Assembly: GCA_016938065.1 (NCBI GenBank)
Contig: JAFGVI010000047.1
Span: 1-54,064 of the forward strand
Length of the DNA stretch: 54,064 nucleotides
Direction of reading: 5' to 3'
From: Deltaproteobacteria bacterium
GTDB taxonomy: Bacteria; Desulfobacterota; Anaeroferrophillalia; Anaeroferrophillales; Tharpellaceae
The position numbers and the translations under genes are program-made. The notes beneath the pieces are model-generated. The model was not told where the DNA came from, searched no databases, and worked only from the letters and a program-made list of their open reading frames with translations. Positions 8,935 to 16,654 of this stretch are shown piece after piece; position 1 is the first letter of the stretch; every line of letters begins with the position of its first letter.

Positions 8935-9221
8935 AGCTGCAGAGCCTCCAGCTCCCGCAGGCGCTCAAGAATCATACTCTTCTTGATTGTCGCGGCCTGA
9001 TAGCCCATCTCATCGCCGGCTTCAAAAGCCGTCTTGATCTCATTTTCGATTCGCGCGACGCCGGCGGCAAGCTGCACATATGATTTTTTCAACTCATCGG
9101 TAACCGTTTCGAGATTGCCGTCCAGTTCCTTCAGGCTCTGCTTAATCCAGGCGGGATCATTAAAACGCTCCACCGCCGCGGCATCTTCAGGCAGGTCACT
9201 TGCAAATTTCTCACTATCCAT
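8931..9221 (-). CDS. Small coiled-coil protein of unknown function
   Basis: A 96-residue, soluble, charged protein predicted to be mainly helical (heptad-like stretch from DPAWIKQSLKEL through LQL). I do not recognise a family. The open frame could be read back to 9308, overlapping yraN, but ATG 9221 has GGTGGAGAAG upstream and gives a cleaner protein beginning MDSEKFASDLPED. The stop overlaps the HD-domain gene start by four bases, so both are probably translated together. Confidence 0.7.
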   Translation of the reverse strand: MDSEKFASDLPEDAAAVERFNDPAWIKQSLKELDGNLETVTDELKKSYVQLAAGVARIENEIKTAFEAGDEMGYQAATIKKSMILERLRELEALQL

Positions 9222-9277
9222 ATTCGAGCTTCTCCACCTGCGGTTATGCCAGAAAATCTCCGGCGAATGATCTTGCA

Positions 9278-9646
9278 TTACTCCCAGGCGAAAGCATCCC
9301 GGATCCACTCCAGCCTCGGCTTTTCACGCGTCGAAGCGAGAATCGCAATCACATCAAAACGCAACCCGCCGTCCCAGAAACGCTGATTAAGATACCAGCC
9401 GGCAGTCTTGATCAAGCGTCTCTGCTTTGTCCATGAAACCGCTTCCTGAGGCGCCCCGAAGGTTTCCCGCCGTCGGGTTTTCACCTCACAGAAAACCAGA
9501 ATCTGCCCTTCCTGCGCGATAATGTCGATCTCCCCGAAACGACAGCGAAAACCACGCTCGAGGATAGACAACCCCTGCCCCTCTAAAAAAAGAGCCGCCT
9601 CGGATTCACCCCAACGTCCGAAAATATGACGCTGGTCATCAACCAT
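9278..9646 (-). CDS. yraN: YraN/UPF0102 family endonuclease-like protein
   Basis: About 122 residues with the restriction-endonuclease-like fold motifs of the UPF0102 family: FGRWGESEAALFLEGQG at the N-terminus, then the catalytic-type series GEIDIIAQEGQILVFCEVKTRR and the region TKQRRLIKTAGWYL. The D...ExK arrangement suggests a nuclease that may act on branched or damaged DNA; biochemical function is not established for most members. Adjacent to rnhB, a conserved pairing. ATG 9646 is chosen; a GTG at 9658 is an alternative that overlaps rnhB more. Confidence 0.85.
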   Translation of the reverse strand: MVDDQRHIFGRWGESEAALFLEGQGLSILERGFRCRFGEIDIIAQEGQILVFCEVKTRRRETFGAPQEAVSWTKQRRLIKTAGWYLNQRFWDGGLRFDVIAILASTREKPRLEWIRDAFAWE

Positions 9647-10256
9647 CACTGGTTTCACTTTGACAACGAAAGGTTTTGCGATGCAGGAAACATGGTCCGT
9701 GAAGGGTTAAGGCCCGGCGATGAATCGCTGTCGCATAACCTTTGTGGCGGGAAAAACCATAAACCGGGAAGCGACGGTCATAATAGAGCATCTGCCGATC
9801 CCGCACAACTTTCGCGATAATCGAGGCAGCCGCGACCGGCAGACAAAGTGAATCACCCTTGACCAAAGGGTATTGAGGAAGGTGCAGAGGCAAACGTTGA
9901 CGACCGTCGACGACTACGAGATCAAAAGTCCGGCACATCGCCGTCAGAGCCATAACCATCGCTTTCAATGACGCCTGCAGAATGTTGATCCGGTCTATCT
10001 CCTCAGCCGCAACCACACCGAGACCAAAGGAGAGTCCGCTGCGCACCAACTGCTTAAAAATCAACTCCCGTTGCTCAGGTCTCAGGTTTTTGGAATCATC
10101 AACCCCGGCAAGCGAAAAATCACCCGGCAAACTGACTGCGGCCGCGATCACAGGACCGGCCAGGCAACCCCGCCCGACTTCATCAATGCCGACAAGCTGA
10201 GGCCGGCCCAGACGGGTCATGAGCCTGAGCAGTGCTTTTTTCGGCAGATCTTCCAT
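9639..10256 (-). CDS. rnhB: Ribonuclease HII
   Basis: A 205-residue RNase HII that nicks the RNA strand of RNA/DNA hybrids and removes single ribonucleotides. The catalytic acidic pair is in VGIDEVGRGCLAGP (D25, E26), with further acidic residues in SLPGDFSLAGVDDSK and DLVVVDGRQRLP, and SIIAKVVRD follows. Length and order match the family. Last eight bases overlap yraN. A 190-base spacer with inverted repeats separates it from rplS. Confidence 0.95.
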   Translation of the reverse strand: MEDLPKKALLRLMTRLGRPQLVGIDEVGRGCLAGPVIAAAVSLPGDFSLAGVDDSKNLRPEQRELIFKQLVRSGLSFGLGVVAAEEIDRINILQASLKAMVMALTAMCRTFDLVVVDGRQRLPLHLPQYPLVKGDSLCLPVAAASIIAKVVRDRQMLYYDRRFPVYGFSRHKGYATAIHRRALTLHGPCFLHRKTFRCQSETSDG

Positions 10257-10447
10257 TAAAATGCTGACCGTCAGGCATCGTTACAGCAAAGCCGTTATTT
10301 CCTGCAGAGGCAGAGTTTTATCAGACATTTTCAAGTTTACATACCCAGGGGAAATGTCTGACAAGAGCATTTGTCTGCAACCGGCAGGAGTACTCCGGAT
10401 GCAGACCGTCAAGAGCGCTGTTAAAGGCCGCAGAGCCTGTTTCCGAA
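10257..10447 (-). other. Structured spacer between rplS and rnhB
   Basis: 191 bases on the minus operon strand with two inverted repeats: TCAGACATTT...AAATGTCTGA (10321-10330/10352-10361) and CTGCAACCGG...CCGGATGCAG (10375-10384/10395-10404, one mismatch) with GGAGTACTCC in its loop. No gene is seen. It may be a processing site or mRNA stabiliser. Confidence 0.45.
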
Positions 10448-10789
10448 TCAGTTGACAGTTCTGATCCGCGCAGCTTTACCCCGCAAATTACGCATATAGT
10501 AGAGTTTGGCCCGCCGAACCCGGCCGCTGTTGACCAGCTCGATTTTATCAAGCATCGGTGAATGCAGGGGAAATGTACGCTCAACCCCGATACCACCCGA
10601 CACTTTACGAACTGTGAAGGTCTCCCGGCTGCTTTCCCCCTGACGACGCAGAACGAAGCCCTGAAAGATCTGAATCCGCTGTTTTTCACCCTCACGAATC
10701 TTGACATGAACTTTCAAGGTGTCACCCGCCTTGAAAAGAGGAATATCCATTCGCATACTGTTTTGTTCAATCTGTGTAATTGCGTTCAT
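10448..10789 (-). CDS. rplS: 50S ribosomal protein L19
   Basis: A 113-residue ribosomal protein of the large subunit, located at the 30S-50S interface. Recognised by [26 protein letters not shown]-type N-terminal half, [19 protein letters not shown] and the basic tail [21 protein letters not shown] 10789 (MNAITQIEQ) is preceded by CTGGAGAAATCAA, a good ribosome site; the longer frame to 10861 is rejected. Typical position after trmD. Confidence 0.97.
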   Translation of the reverse strand: MNAITQIEQNSMRMDIPLFKAGDTLKVHVKIREGEKQRIQIFQGFVLRRQGESSRETFTVRKVSGGIGVERTFPLHSPMLDKIELVNSGRVRRAKLYYMRNLRGKAARIRTVN

Positions 10790-10875
10790 TTGATTTCTCC
10801 AGAAAAAATAACAGACGGGTCCTGCAGAGACAGGCCCTCCATCATTCAGATTTCCAACCACTTATTTATTAGCAA

Positions 10876-11619
10876 TCAAACCTCTTCGAGGTTCTTATCC
10901 TGTTCCCGCCAGTCAGCCAGCAGAGCCTCCTCCTGGGCGGTCAATTGCGCGTCAACCAGAAGATCAGGACGCCGGCTTAACGTCCGCCGTAAAGCCTGTC
11001 GTCTACGCCACTCCCTGATTCTGACATGATGCCCGGAGAGCAGAACCTCCGGCACCTGCAGGCCGGCAAACTGAGCCGGCCTGGTATAATGCGGATACTC
11101 CAGCAAAGGAGAAAAACTCTCCTCAGCCAGAGATTCGGCAGAGCCTAAAACCCCGGGCTGGAGCCTGACCACGGCATCAATCATGACCATGGCCGGCAAC
11201 TCGCCTCCGGTCAGAACATAGTCGCCGAGACTGATTTCGCGGTCAACCAGTGTGCTGACCCGTTCATCAAGCCCCTCGTAATGAGGACAGAAGATAATCA
11301 GCTGCGGCAGCCGACTGAGCTTTTCAGCCACTCTCTGGCTGAAAGGTTCTCCCGCCGGTGAGGGCAGGATAACTTCACCGGAAAAATTTTCGCCGCGAAG
11401 ATGCTGTATAGCCCTGAAAGCCGGTTCCGGGCGCATCACCATACCGGCCCCGCCACCATAAGGGTAGTCATCGACCACCCGATGCCGATCAAGGCAGTAA
11501 TCTCTGAGATTATGTATCCGCAACTGCAGCTGACCCTGTTCTTGGGCCCGATGAATAATACTCTCAGCAAAAGGCGAATCAAACATCCGGGGGAAGATGG
11601 TCACTACATCAATAATCAT
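10876..11619 (-). CDS. trmD: tRNA (guanine-N1)-methyltransferase
   Basis: A 247-residue SPOUT-class enzyme that methylates G37 in tRNAs using S-adenosylmethionine, preventing frameshifting. Motifs include DYPYGGGAGMVMRPEP, PHYEGLDERV and the knot segment GDYVLTGGELPAMVMIDAVVRL-type around residue 130. Start ATG 11619 overlaps rimM stop as ATGA. Part of the rpsP to rplS block. Confidence 0.97.
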   Translation of the reverse strand: MIIDVVTIFPRMFDSPFAESIIHRAQEQGQLQLRIHNLRDYCLDRHRVVDDYPYGGGAGMVMRPEPAFRAIQHLRGENFSGEVILPSPAGEPFSQRVAEKLSRLPQLIIFCPHYEGLDERVSTLVDREISLGDYVLTGGELPAMVMIDAVVRLQPGVLGSAESLAEESFSPLLEYPHYTRPAQFAGLQVPEVLLSGHHVRIREWRRRQALRRTLSRRPDLLVDAQLTAQEEALLADWREQDKNLEEV

Positions 11620-12173
11620 TCGCCCGACAACGCCGCTGCAGCAGCTCTCGAAAGACCGCCCCCTCCGTTCGGATCAACGATGATTCTCCCGGCCGCTAGA
11701 TCAATCTCCAGCACATACGGCGCCACCACGGGAAGCAGCAGCTCCTTTTCGCCGGAATCAACCGTCGGCGACTGCACCACATAAATTTCATGAGCCCCGG
11801 TCGCCATAATTTCCTTAAGTTCCCCGAGCGCTTCACCCTGAAAGCTAAAAACCGGTAAACCTATCAGCTGGTAGTGATAATACTCGCCGTCGGGTAACGG
11901 CGGCAGCTGCCGGCCGCGACAGACAAGCTCACAACCGATCAGAGCCTGCGCCTGATTCATCGAATCACAGCCGGCCAGCGTCAGAATAAAAGTTCCTTTA
12001 TGGACCCGGTAGTCCTCGACCTGTACCGGCTGCATAGAGCTGTCAAGACAACGCAAAAAAAGACCGGGCAACAGAAAATTTTCTGAATTTTCAATTTCTG
12101 ATCTAACTCTTACTTCGCCACGCAAACCTTGCGCCTTGACAATTTTACCTAAACAGACCCAGGGATCTCTCAT
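11616..12173 (-). CDS. rimM: 16S rRNA processing protein RimM
   Basis: A 185-residue 30S maturation factor that binds S19 and helps finish 16S rRNA. The N-terminal barrel begins LGKIVKAQGLRGEVRVRS, and the C-terminal PRC-barrel is seen in YYHYQLIGLPVFSFQGEALGEL and LLLPVVAPYVLEIDLAAGRI. ATG 12173 is 20 bases downstream of khpA. Typical gene order. Confidence 0.95.
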   Translation of the reverse strand: MRDPWVCLGKIVKAQGLRGEVRVRSEIENSENFLLPGLFLRCLDSSMQPVQVEDYRVHKGTFILTLAGCDSMNQAQALIGCELVCRGRQLPPLPDGEYYHYQLIGLPVFSFQGEALGELKEIMATGAHEIYVVQSPTVDSGEKELLLPVVAPYVLEIDLAAGRIIVDPNGGGGLSRAAAAALSGE

Positions 12174-12193
12174 ATACAGGCCGGCGCGGTTTC

Positions 12194-12427
12194 CTACTCG
12201 ACAATTTCGAGACTGGCCCGGCGCCCTTCCTTAGCCGCCGCCGCCCCAAGAATAGTACGCATAGCCCGCGCCGTTTTACCCTGGCGGCCAATCACCTTAC
12301 CGAGATCCTGCTGATTAACGCAGAGTTCCAACTGCACCGAGTTTTCCTCTTCCCGCTCCCGAACCTCAACCTCATCGGGATTATCAACCAGGGACTTAGC
12401 CAAGTACTCAATCAAATCTTTGTACAT
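12194..12427 (-). CDS. khpA: KH-domain RNA-binding protein KhpA
   Basis: A 77-residue single KH-domain protein with the GxxG-type loop in GKVIGRQGKTARAMRTIL. Family members bind RNA broadly and are found between rpsP and rimM, as here. Start ATG 12427 is preceded by CTGGAGAGAAGC, a good ribosome site. Conserved start MYKDLIEYLAKSLVDNPDEVEV is family-like. Confidence 0.94.
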   Translation of the reverse strand: MYKDLIEYLAKSLVDNPDEVEVREREEENSVQLELCVNQQDLGKVIGRQGKTARAMRTILGAAAAKEGRRASLEIVE

Positions 12428-12464
12428 TGCTTCTCTCCAGGAACCTTGCCACAGGTAAGACTGT

Positions 12465-12725
12465 TTATACTGATGTTTCCGGGGCTGCTTTCCGGGCTTT
12501 TTTTATAAGATTTGCAACCGTCGCCGTAGGCTGTGCCCCCTGTTCCAGCCAGTATTGCAATTTGTCATCATGCAGAACCACAGCCGCGGGATCCCGGTTG
12601 GGATCATAAGTTCCGACAATTTCAAGAAAGCGGCCATCTCTGGGAGCTTGCGAATCGGCTGCCACAATGCGGTAAAAAGGCTTCCTTTTTGCTCCTTTCC
12701 GCGTCAGTCTAAGTTTTACTGCCAT
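12465..12725 (-). CDS. rpsP: 30S ribosomal protein S16
   Basis: An 86-residue small-subunit protein recognised from [41 protein letters not shown] and the terminal TVANLIKKA region. ATG 12725 is chosen over a longer frame to 12782; the sequence AGGAGACAGAGACAG precedes it. Cotranscribed with ffh upstream and khpA downstream. Confidence 0.97.
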   Translation of the reverse strand: MAVKLRLTRKGAKRKPFYRIVAADSQAPRDGRFLEIVGTYDPNRDPAAVVLHDDKLQYWLEQGAQPTATVANLIKKARKAAPETSV

Positions 12726-12824
12726 CTGTCTCTGTCTCCTTAATGTTAAAAACACCGGGAACCGTCGCCTGGTTCCCGCCAAAAATCATATAACCAAGCC
12801 CGTACGCAGGCTATTGTCTGCCGC

Positions 12825-14162
12825 TCAACTGAGCTGACCTATCATCCGCTTCAACCCTTTAGGTCCCAGCTTATTAAATTTCTTCATCATTTTTTTCATT
12901 TCAAGAAAGTTTTTAAGCAAACGGTTGACATCCTGAACCGTAGTTCCGCTGCCCTTGGCGATCCGTTTACGCCGACTCCCGTTAATCAACCGGTGATCTT
13001 GGCGCTCTTTATCGGTCATCGAATTTATAATCGCCTCAATAACCACCAGCTCCTTTTCATTAACCGCGGCATCGCCGATCTTCTCTTTGAGCTTACCCAT
13101 GCCGGGAATCATCTTCATAATGCCGCCAACCGAGCCGAGTTTCTTCAGCTGATGCAGCTGCGTACGAAAATCCTCCAGAGAAAACTCATTCTGACGCAGC
13201 TTGCGGGCCAGCTCTTCGGCCTTTTTCTGATCGACACCCTCCTGAGCTTTCTCGATCAGGGTCAGCATATCCCCCATTCCGAGAATCCGCGAAGCCATGC
13301 GGTCAGGATGAAAGACGTCCAGGGCGCTGAGTTTTTCCCCTTCGCCGACAAACTTGATCGGCTTTCCGGTTACCGCTTTAATGGAGAGCGCCGCTCCTCC
13401 GCGTGCGTCACCATCGAGTTTGGTCAGGACAACCCCGGTAATATCCAGCGTATCATTGAACGTTTTAGCAATATTTACGGCTTCCTGGCCGGTCATTGCA
13501 TCCGCGACTAGCAGGATCTCATGAGCATTGACCGCCGCCTTGATCTTCTCAAGCTCAGCCATCAATTTCTGATCAATCTGCAGACGTCCGGCAGTATCAA
13601 TAATCAGGGTATCAAAACCCTGCTGTTGGGCCATTTCCAGAGCAGCTCGACTGATTTTAACCGGGTCCTGCTTAATTTCGGCAGGATAGACCGGCACATC
13701 AATCTGGCGACCGAGACTCTGCAACTGATCAATGGCCGCCGGACGATAGACGTCAACCGGAACCAGCAAAGGCCTGCGCTTCATCTTTTTCAGAGAAAGC
13801 GCCAGCTTGCCGGAGGAGGTGGTTTTTCCGGAGCCCTGCAGGCCGACCATCATAATCACCACCGGCGGAGCAGCATTCAAATTGAGAGCAACTGCTCCGC
13901 CGCCCATCAGGGCAACCATCTCTTCATTAACAATCTTGACAAACTGCTGGGCCGGAGTCAGACTTTCCAGCACTTCAATGCCCAGAGCCCGCTCGCGCAC
14001 AGCTTTGACAAACTGCTTTACCACGAGAAAGTTGACATCCGCTTCCAGCAGGGTCAGACGCACCTCGCGCAGGGCTTCCTTGACGTTGTCCTCCGTCAAA
14101 CGCCCCTGACCGCGGAGTTTTTTAAAGGTTACATCAAGTTTATCTGATAAAGACTCAAACAT
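12825..14162 (-). CDS. ffh: Signal recognition particle protein Ffh
   Basis: A 445-residue SRP54 GTPase that, with 4.5S RNA, delivers nascent membrane proteins to FtsY. The N domain is followed by G-domain motifs GLQGSGKT at 107-114, DTAGRLQID, and TKLDGDARGGAALS; the methionine-rich M domain contains GMGKLKEKIGD, the SGSR-like RNA-binding loop in INGSRRKRIAKGSGT and MKKMMKKF. ATG 14162; upstream is a clear sigma-70 promoter and a hairpin leader. Confidence 0.97.
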   Translation of the reverse strand: MFESLSDKLDVTFKKLRGQGRLTEDNVKEALREVRLTLLEADVNFLVVKQFVKAVRERALGIEVLESLTPAQQFVKIVNEEMVALMGGGAVALNLNAAPPVVIMMVGLQGSGKTTSSGKLALSLKKMKRRPLLVPVDVYRPAAIDQLQSLGRQIDVPVYPAEIKQDPVKISRAALEMAQQQGFDTLIIDTAGRLQIDQKLMAELEKIKAAVNAHEILLVADAMTGQEAVNIAKTFNDTLDITGVVLTKLDGDARGGAALSIKAVTGKPIKFVGEGEKLSALDVFHPDRMASRILGMGDMLTLIEKAQEGVDQKKAEELARKLRQNEFSLEDFRTQLHQLKKLGSVGGIMKMIPGMGKLKEKIGDAAVNEKELVVIEAIINSMTDKERQDHRLINGSRRKRIAKGSGTTVQDVNRLLKNFLEMKKMMKKFNKLGPKGLKRMIGQLS

Positions 14163-14193
14163 CAGCAGGGAAATTACCTGAAAGTGTCATAAT

Positions 14194-14241
14194 ATTTTTC
14201 CGCCAATGGCAGGGCGTTTCGAAGACGCACCTCTCCTGCCA
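14194..14241 (-). other. Hairpin in the ffh leader
   Basis: The minus-strand leader contains GGCAGG...CCTGCC as an outer stem with an inner GCGT/ACGC stem closed by TTCGA, between the predicted transcription start and the ffh start. It could affect translation or mRNA stability. It is not 4.5S RNA: I do not see the conserved SRP core sequence. Confidence 0.4.
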
Positions 14242-14263
14242 GATGAAACCACGAGAGCGGGGG

Positions 14264-14293
14264 ATATTAGCCCACCTGCCATGCTAAAGTCAA
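14264..14293 (-). promoter_or_regulatory. Sigma-70 promoter of the ffh operon
   Basis: Read on the minus strand: TTGACT (14288-14293), an 18-base spacer and TAATAT (14264-14269), both close to consensus. It lies between the helicase gene end and ffh, directed at ffh, with a start predicted near 14257 and a leader of about 95 bases. Confidence 0.7.
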
Positions 14294-14313
14294 ACAAAAA
14301 AACCAACAACCGC

Positions 14314-16587
14314 TCAACCCAGCTTTTTCAGCGAGGCAAACTTGAGCAGTAAAAGTTTGCGCCCGCGATCGCGAAAGATAATATCGAGCTTGGTCTCTTC
14401 GCCGGCCCCCTTAACACCGGCAACCACGCCGGGACCAAATACCGCATGTTCAACATGACAGCCTTGAGGAAAAGAATCTGCTTCCCCGGCTTTGACTGTC
14501 GCCCCCGGTTTTGCCGTACCCAAACCAGACCGAAATGATTTTTGCGGAATCCTTACCCTTTGCGCCGCCCCTCCGACACCGGCAAAACTATTTTTTGCAA
14601 CGCCGCTCCCTCTTCCCTGCAAGATTCCGGTTTTCGCATCGGAACTTAGATTGCGGTCTTCACGCCGCATCAACGCCAGAGGAATTTCCAGCAAAAACCG
14701 TGAGGGACGACTGTCTTTCAGCTGACCATAAAGCCGCCGGACGCGACAGGCCGACATATGCAGTTTCTCCCGAGCCCGGGTCATACCAACGTAACAGAGA
14801 CGCCGCTCCTCTTCTAAAAGTTCAGGTTTTTCATAACTGCGCTGCCCGGGGAAAAGGCCCTCTTCGAGCCCCACCAGAAAAACTTCATCAAATTCCAGCC
14901 CCTTAGCCCGATGAATCGTCATCAGGGTCACTCTGGAGGCCTCTTCCGCCGTCAGACGGTCATCATTGATCAAGGCCACATTTTCGAGATAGGCCGCCAG
15001 TGTCGGCGTCTCCTGTTCATTTTCCCATAGTTCTATCGCATTTAAAAGTTCAGCAACATTCTCCCCTCGGGTCTGGGCCTGAACCGGATCATTATTTTTC
15101 TGCAGCCACTCGGCAAAACCAATCTCGGCAATAATTCTGGCACACAGTTCGCTGGGCTTGCAGACGCTCTGATCCCGGCGCCACTGAACAATCATGTCGC
15201 GCAGATCCAGCAGAGCTTTCCGGGCCCCGCCCCGGATTACCGCCTCAGCCTCAAGCCTCTCCAGACATTCCCACCCCCCCAGCTGATGCGCTTCGGCATA
15301 AGCCTGAAGCTGCTCAATTGAGGTTTTACCCACCCCGCGTGCCGGAACATTAAGTATCCGCAGCAAACTGACGCCATCGCGCTCATTGTTGACAACCTTG
15401 AGATAGGCAAGCAGATCCCGCACCTCGGCCCGATCATAGAATTTTGTACCGCCAACAATCACATAAGGAATCCCACGCCGGCTCAAACCCTCCTCGAAAA
15501 TGCGGGATTGGGCGTTGGTGCGATAAAAGATGGCAAAATCACCGGGCTTTCTTACCGAGGTTGAGATCCGTTTGACCACATAATTACACTCCTCAGCTTC
15601 ATTGGCACCGAGAAAGAGAGAGACCAGATCGCCGTTGCAGTTGCTGGTCCAGAGATCTTTACCTTTGCGGTTACGGTTGCCGGCAATCACCTGATTCGCC
15701 GCCGCCAGAATGGTTGCGGTTGAACGATAGTTCTCTTCAAGCCTGACAACTTTAGCTTCAGGATAATCCGACTCAAAATCGAGAATATTTTTGATCTGCG
15801 CCCCGCGCCAGCTGTAAATCGACTGGTCGTCATCACCCACAACACAGAGATTGCGCCGGGGCTCAGCCAGCGTACTGATGAGACGATACTGAACCTCATT
15901 GGTGTCCTGATATTCGTCAACCAGAATATAGTGAAAGCGCTCCCGGTAGGCAGCGAGGATTTCGGGATGCGTATTGAAGAGCGCTACCGTCTGAAAGAGA
16001 AGATCGCCAAAATCGAGAGCATCATTCTCCTTCATACTCGCCTGATAGAGACGGTAGGCGTCGGCAACCAGCCGCAGTTTGGGGTTCTGAACCTGGCCAG
16101 CTTCCTGCGCATACTCATCCGGACTGACCCCGCGATTTTTCGCATCGTCAATCACCGAGCGGAGATATTCCACCGGAAACATGGTCGGTGAGAGGTTAAG
16201 CTTACGCGAAACCTCTTTAATCAGAGCTATCTGTTCCTTATCGGCATAGATGGAAAATTTCGGGGAAAAACCCAGAAGATCAGCATGGTTGCGTAAAATC
16301 CGGGCACAACTCGAATGAAACGTTGAAATCCACATACTCTGGGCCACCGGCCCGATCATCTCGCGCACCCGTTCGCGCATCTCCTGCGCCGCTTTATTGG
16401 TAAAAGTCACCGCCATGATCGCCTGCGGCGCTATCCCGCCGACCGCAATCAGGTAAGCGATGCGATGAACAATGACCCGGGTTTTGCCACTGCCCGCCCC
16501 GGCCAGAATCAGCAGCGGTCCCTGACAGTTAATTACGGCTTGCCGCTGCACCGGATTTAGACCGGCGACAATATCTTCAGCACTCAT
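14314..16587 (-). CDS. UvrD/PcrA-type ATP-dependent DNA helicase
   Basis: A 757-residue superfamily 1A 3'-5' helicase. Visible motifs in order are Q-motif LNPVQRQAV, motif I AGAGSGKTRV, Ia TFTNKAAQEMRERV, II LVDEYQDTNEVQ, III GDDDQSIYSWRGA, IV RLEENYRSTATIL, V MTIHRAKGLEFDEVFLVG and VI YVGMTRAREKLH. The C-terminus ends with a Tudor-like PcrA-type tail (HAVFGPGVVAGVKGAGEETKLDIIF). Role is in nucleotide excision repair, mismatch repair and RNA polymerase clearance. UvrD and PcrA cannot be separated with certainty, though the tail favours PcrA. ATG 16587 is taken; the frame also allows a TTG at 16593. Confidence 0.94.
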   Translation of the reverse strand: MSAEDIVAGLNPVQRQAVINCQGPLLILAGAGSGKTRVIVHRIAYLIAVGGIAPQAIMAVTFTNKAAQEMRERVREMIGPVAQSMWISTFHSSCARILRNHADLLGFSPKFSIYADKEQIALIKEVSRKLNLSPTMFPVEYLRSVIDDAKNRGVSPDEYAQEAGQVQNPKLRLVADAYRLYQASMKENDALDFGDLLFQTVALFNTHPEILAAYRERFHYILVDEYQDTNEVQYRLISTLAEPRRNLCVVGDDDQSIYSWRGAQIKNILDFESDYPEAKVVRLEENYRSTATILAAANQVIAGNRNRKGKDLWTSNCNGDLVSLFLGANEAEECNYVVKRISTSVRKPGDFAIFYRTNAQSRIFEEGLSRRGIPYVIVGGTKFYDRAEVRDLLAYLKVVNNERDGVSLLRILNVPARGVGKTSIEQLQAYAEAHQLGGWECLERLEAEAVIRGGARKALLDLRDMIVQWRRDQSVCKPSELCARIIAEIGFAEWLQKNNDPVQAQTRGENVAELLNAIELWENEQETPTLAAYLENVALINDDRLTAEEASRVTLMTIHRAKGLEFDEVFLVGLEEGLFPGQRSYEKPELLEEERRLCYVGMTRAREKLHMSACRVRRLYGQLKDSRPSRFLLEIPLALMRREDRNLSSDAKTGILQGRGSGVAKNSFAGVGGAAQRVRIPQKSFRSGLGTAKPGATVKAGEADSFPQGCHVEHAVFGPGVVAGVKGAGEETKLDIIFRDRGRKLLLLKFASLKKLG

Positions 16588-16654
16588 ATTCAAAGAAAAA
16601 TTGACTTTATTAAATTGAAAAAAAACTTAGAATCAATGCCCACATCAGTTACTC

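Noticed and set aside
12993-14147. Plus-strand frames opposite ffh
   Set aside because: Shadows of the well-supported ffh gene.
14163-14313. 4.5S SRP RNA in the ffh leader
   Set aside because: Only a hairpin is present; the conserved SRP loop sequence is missing.
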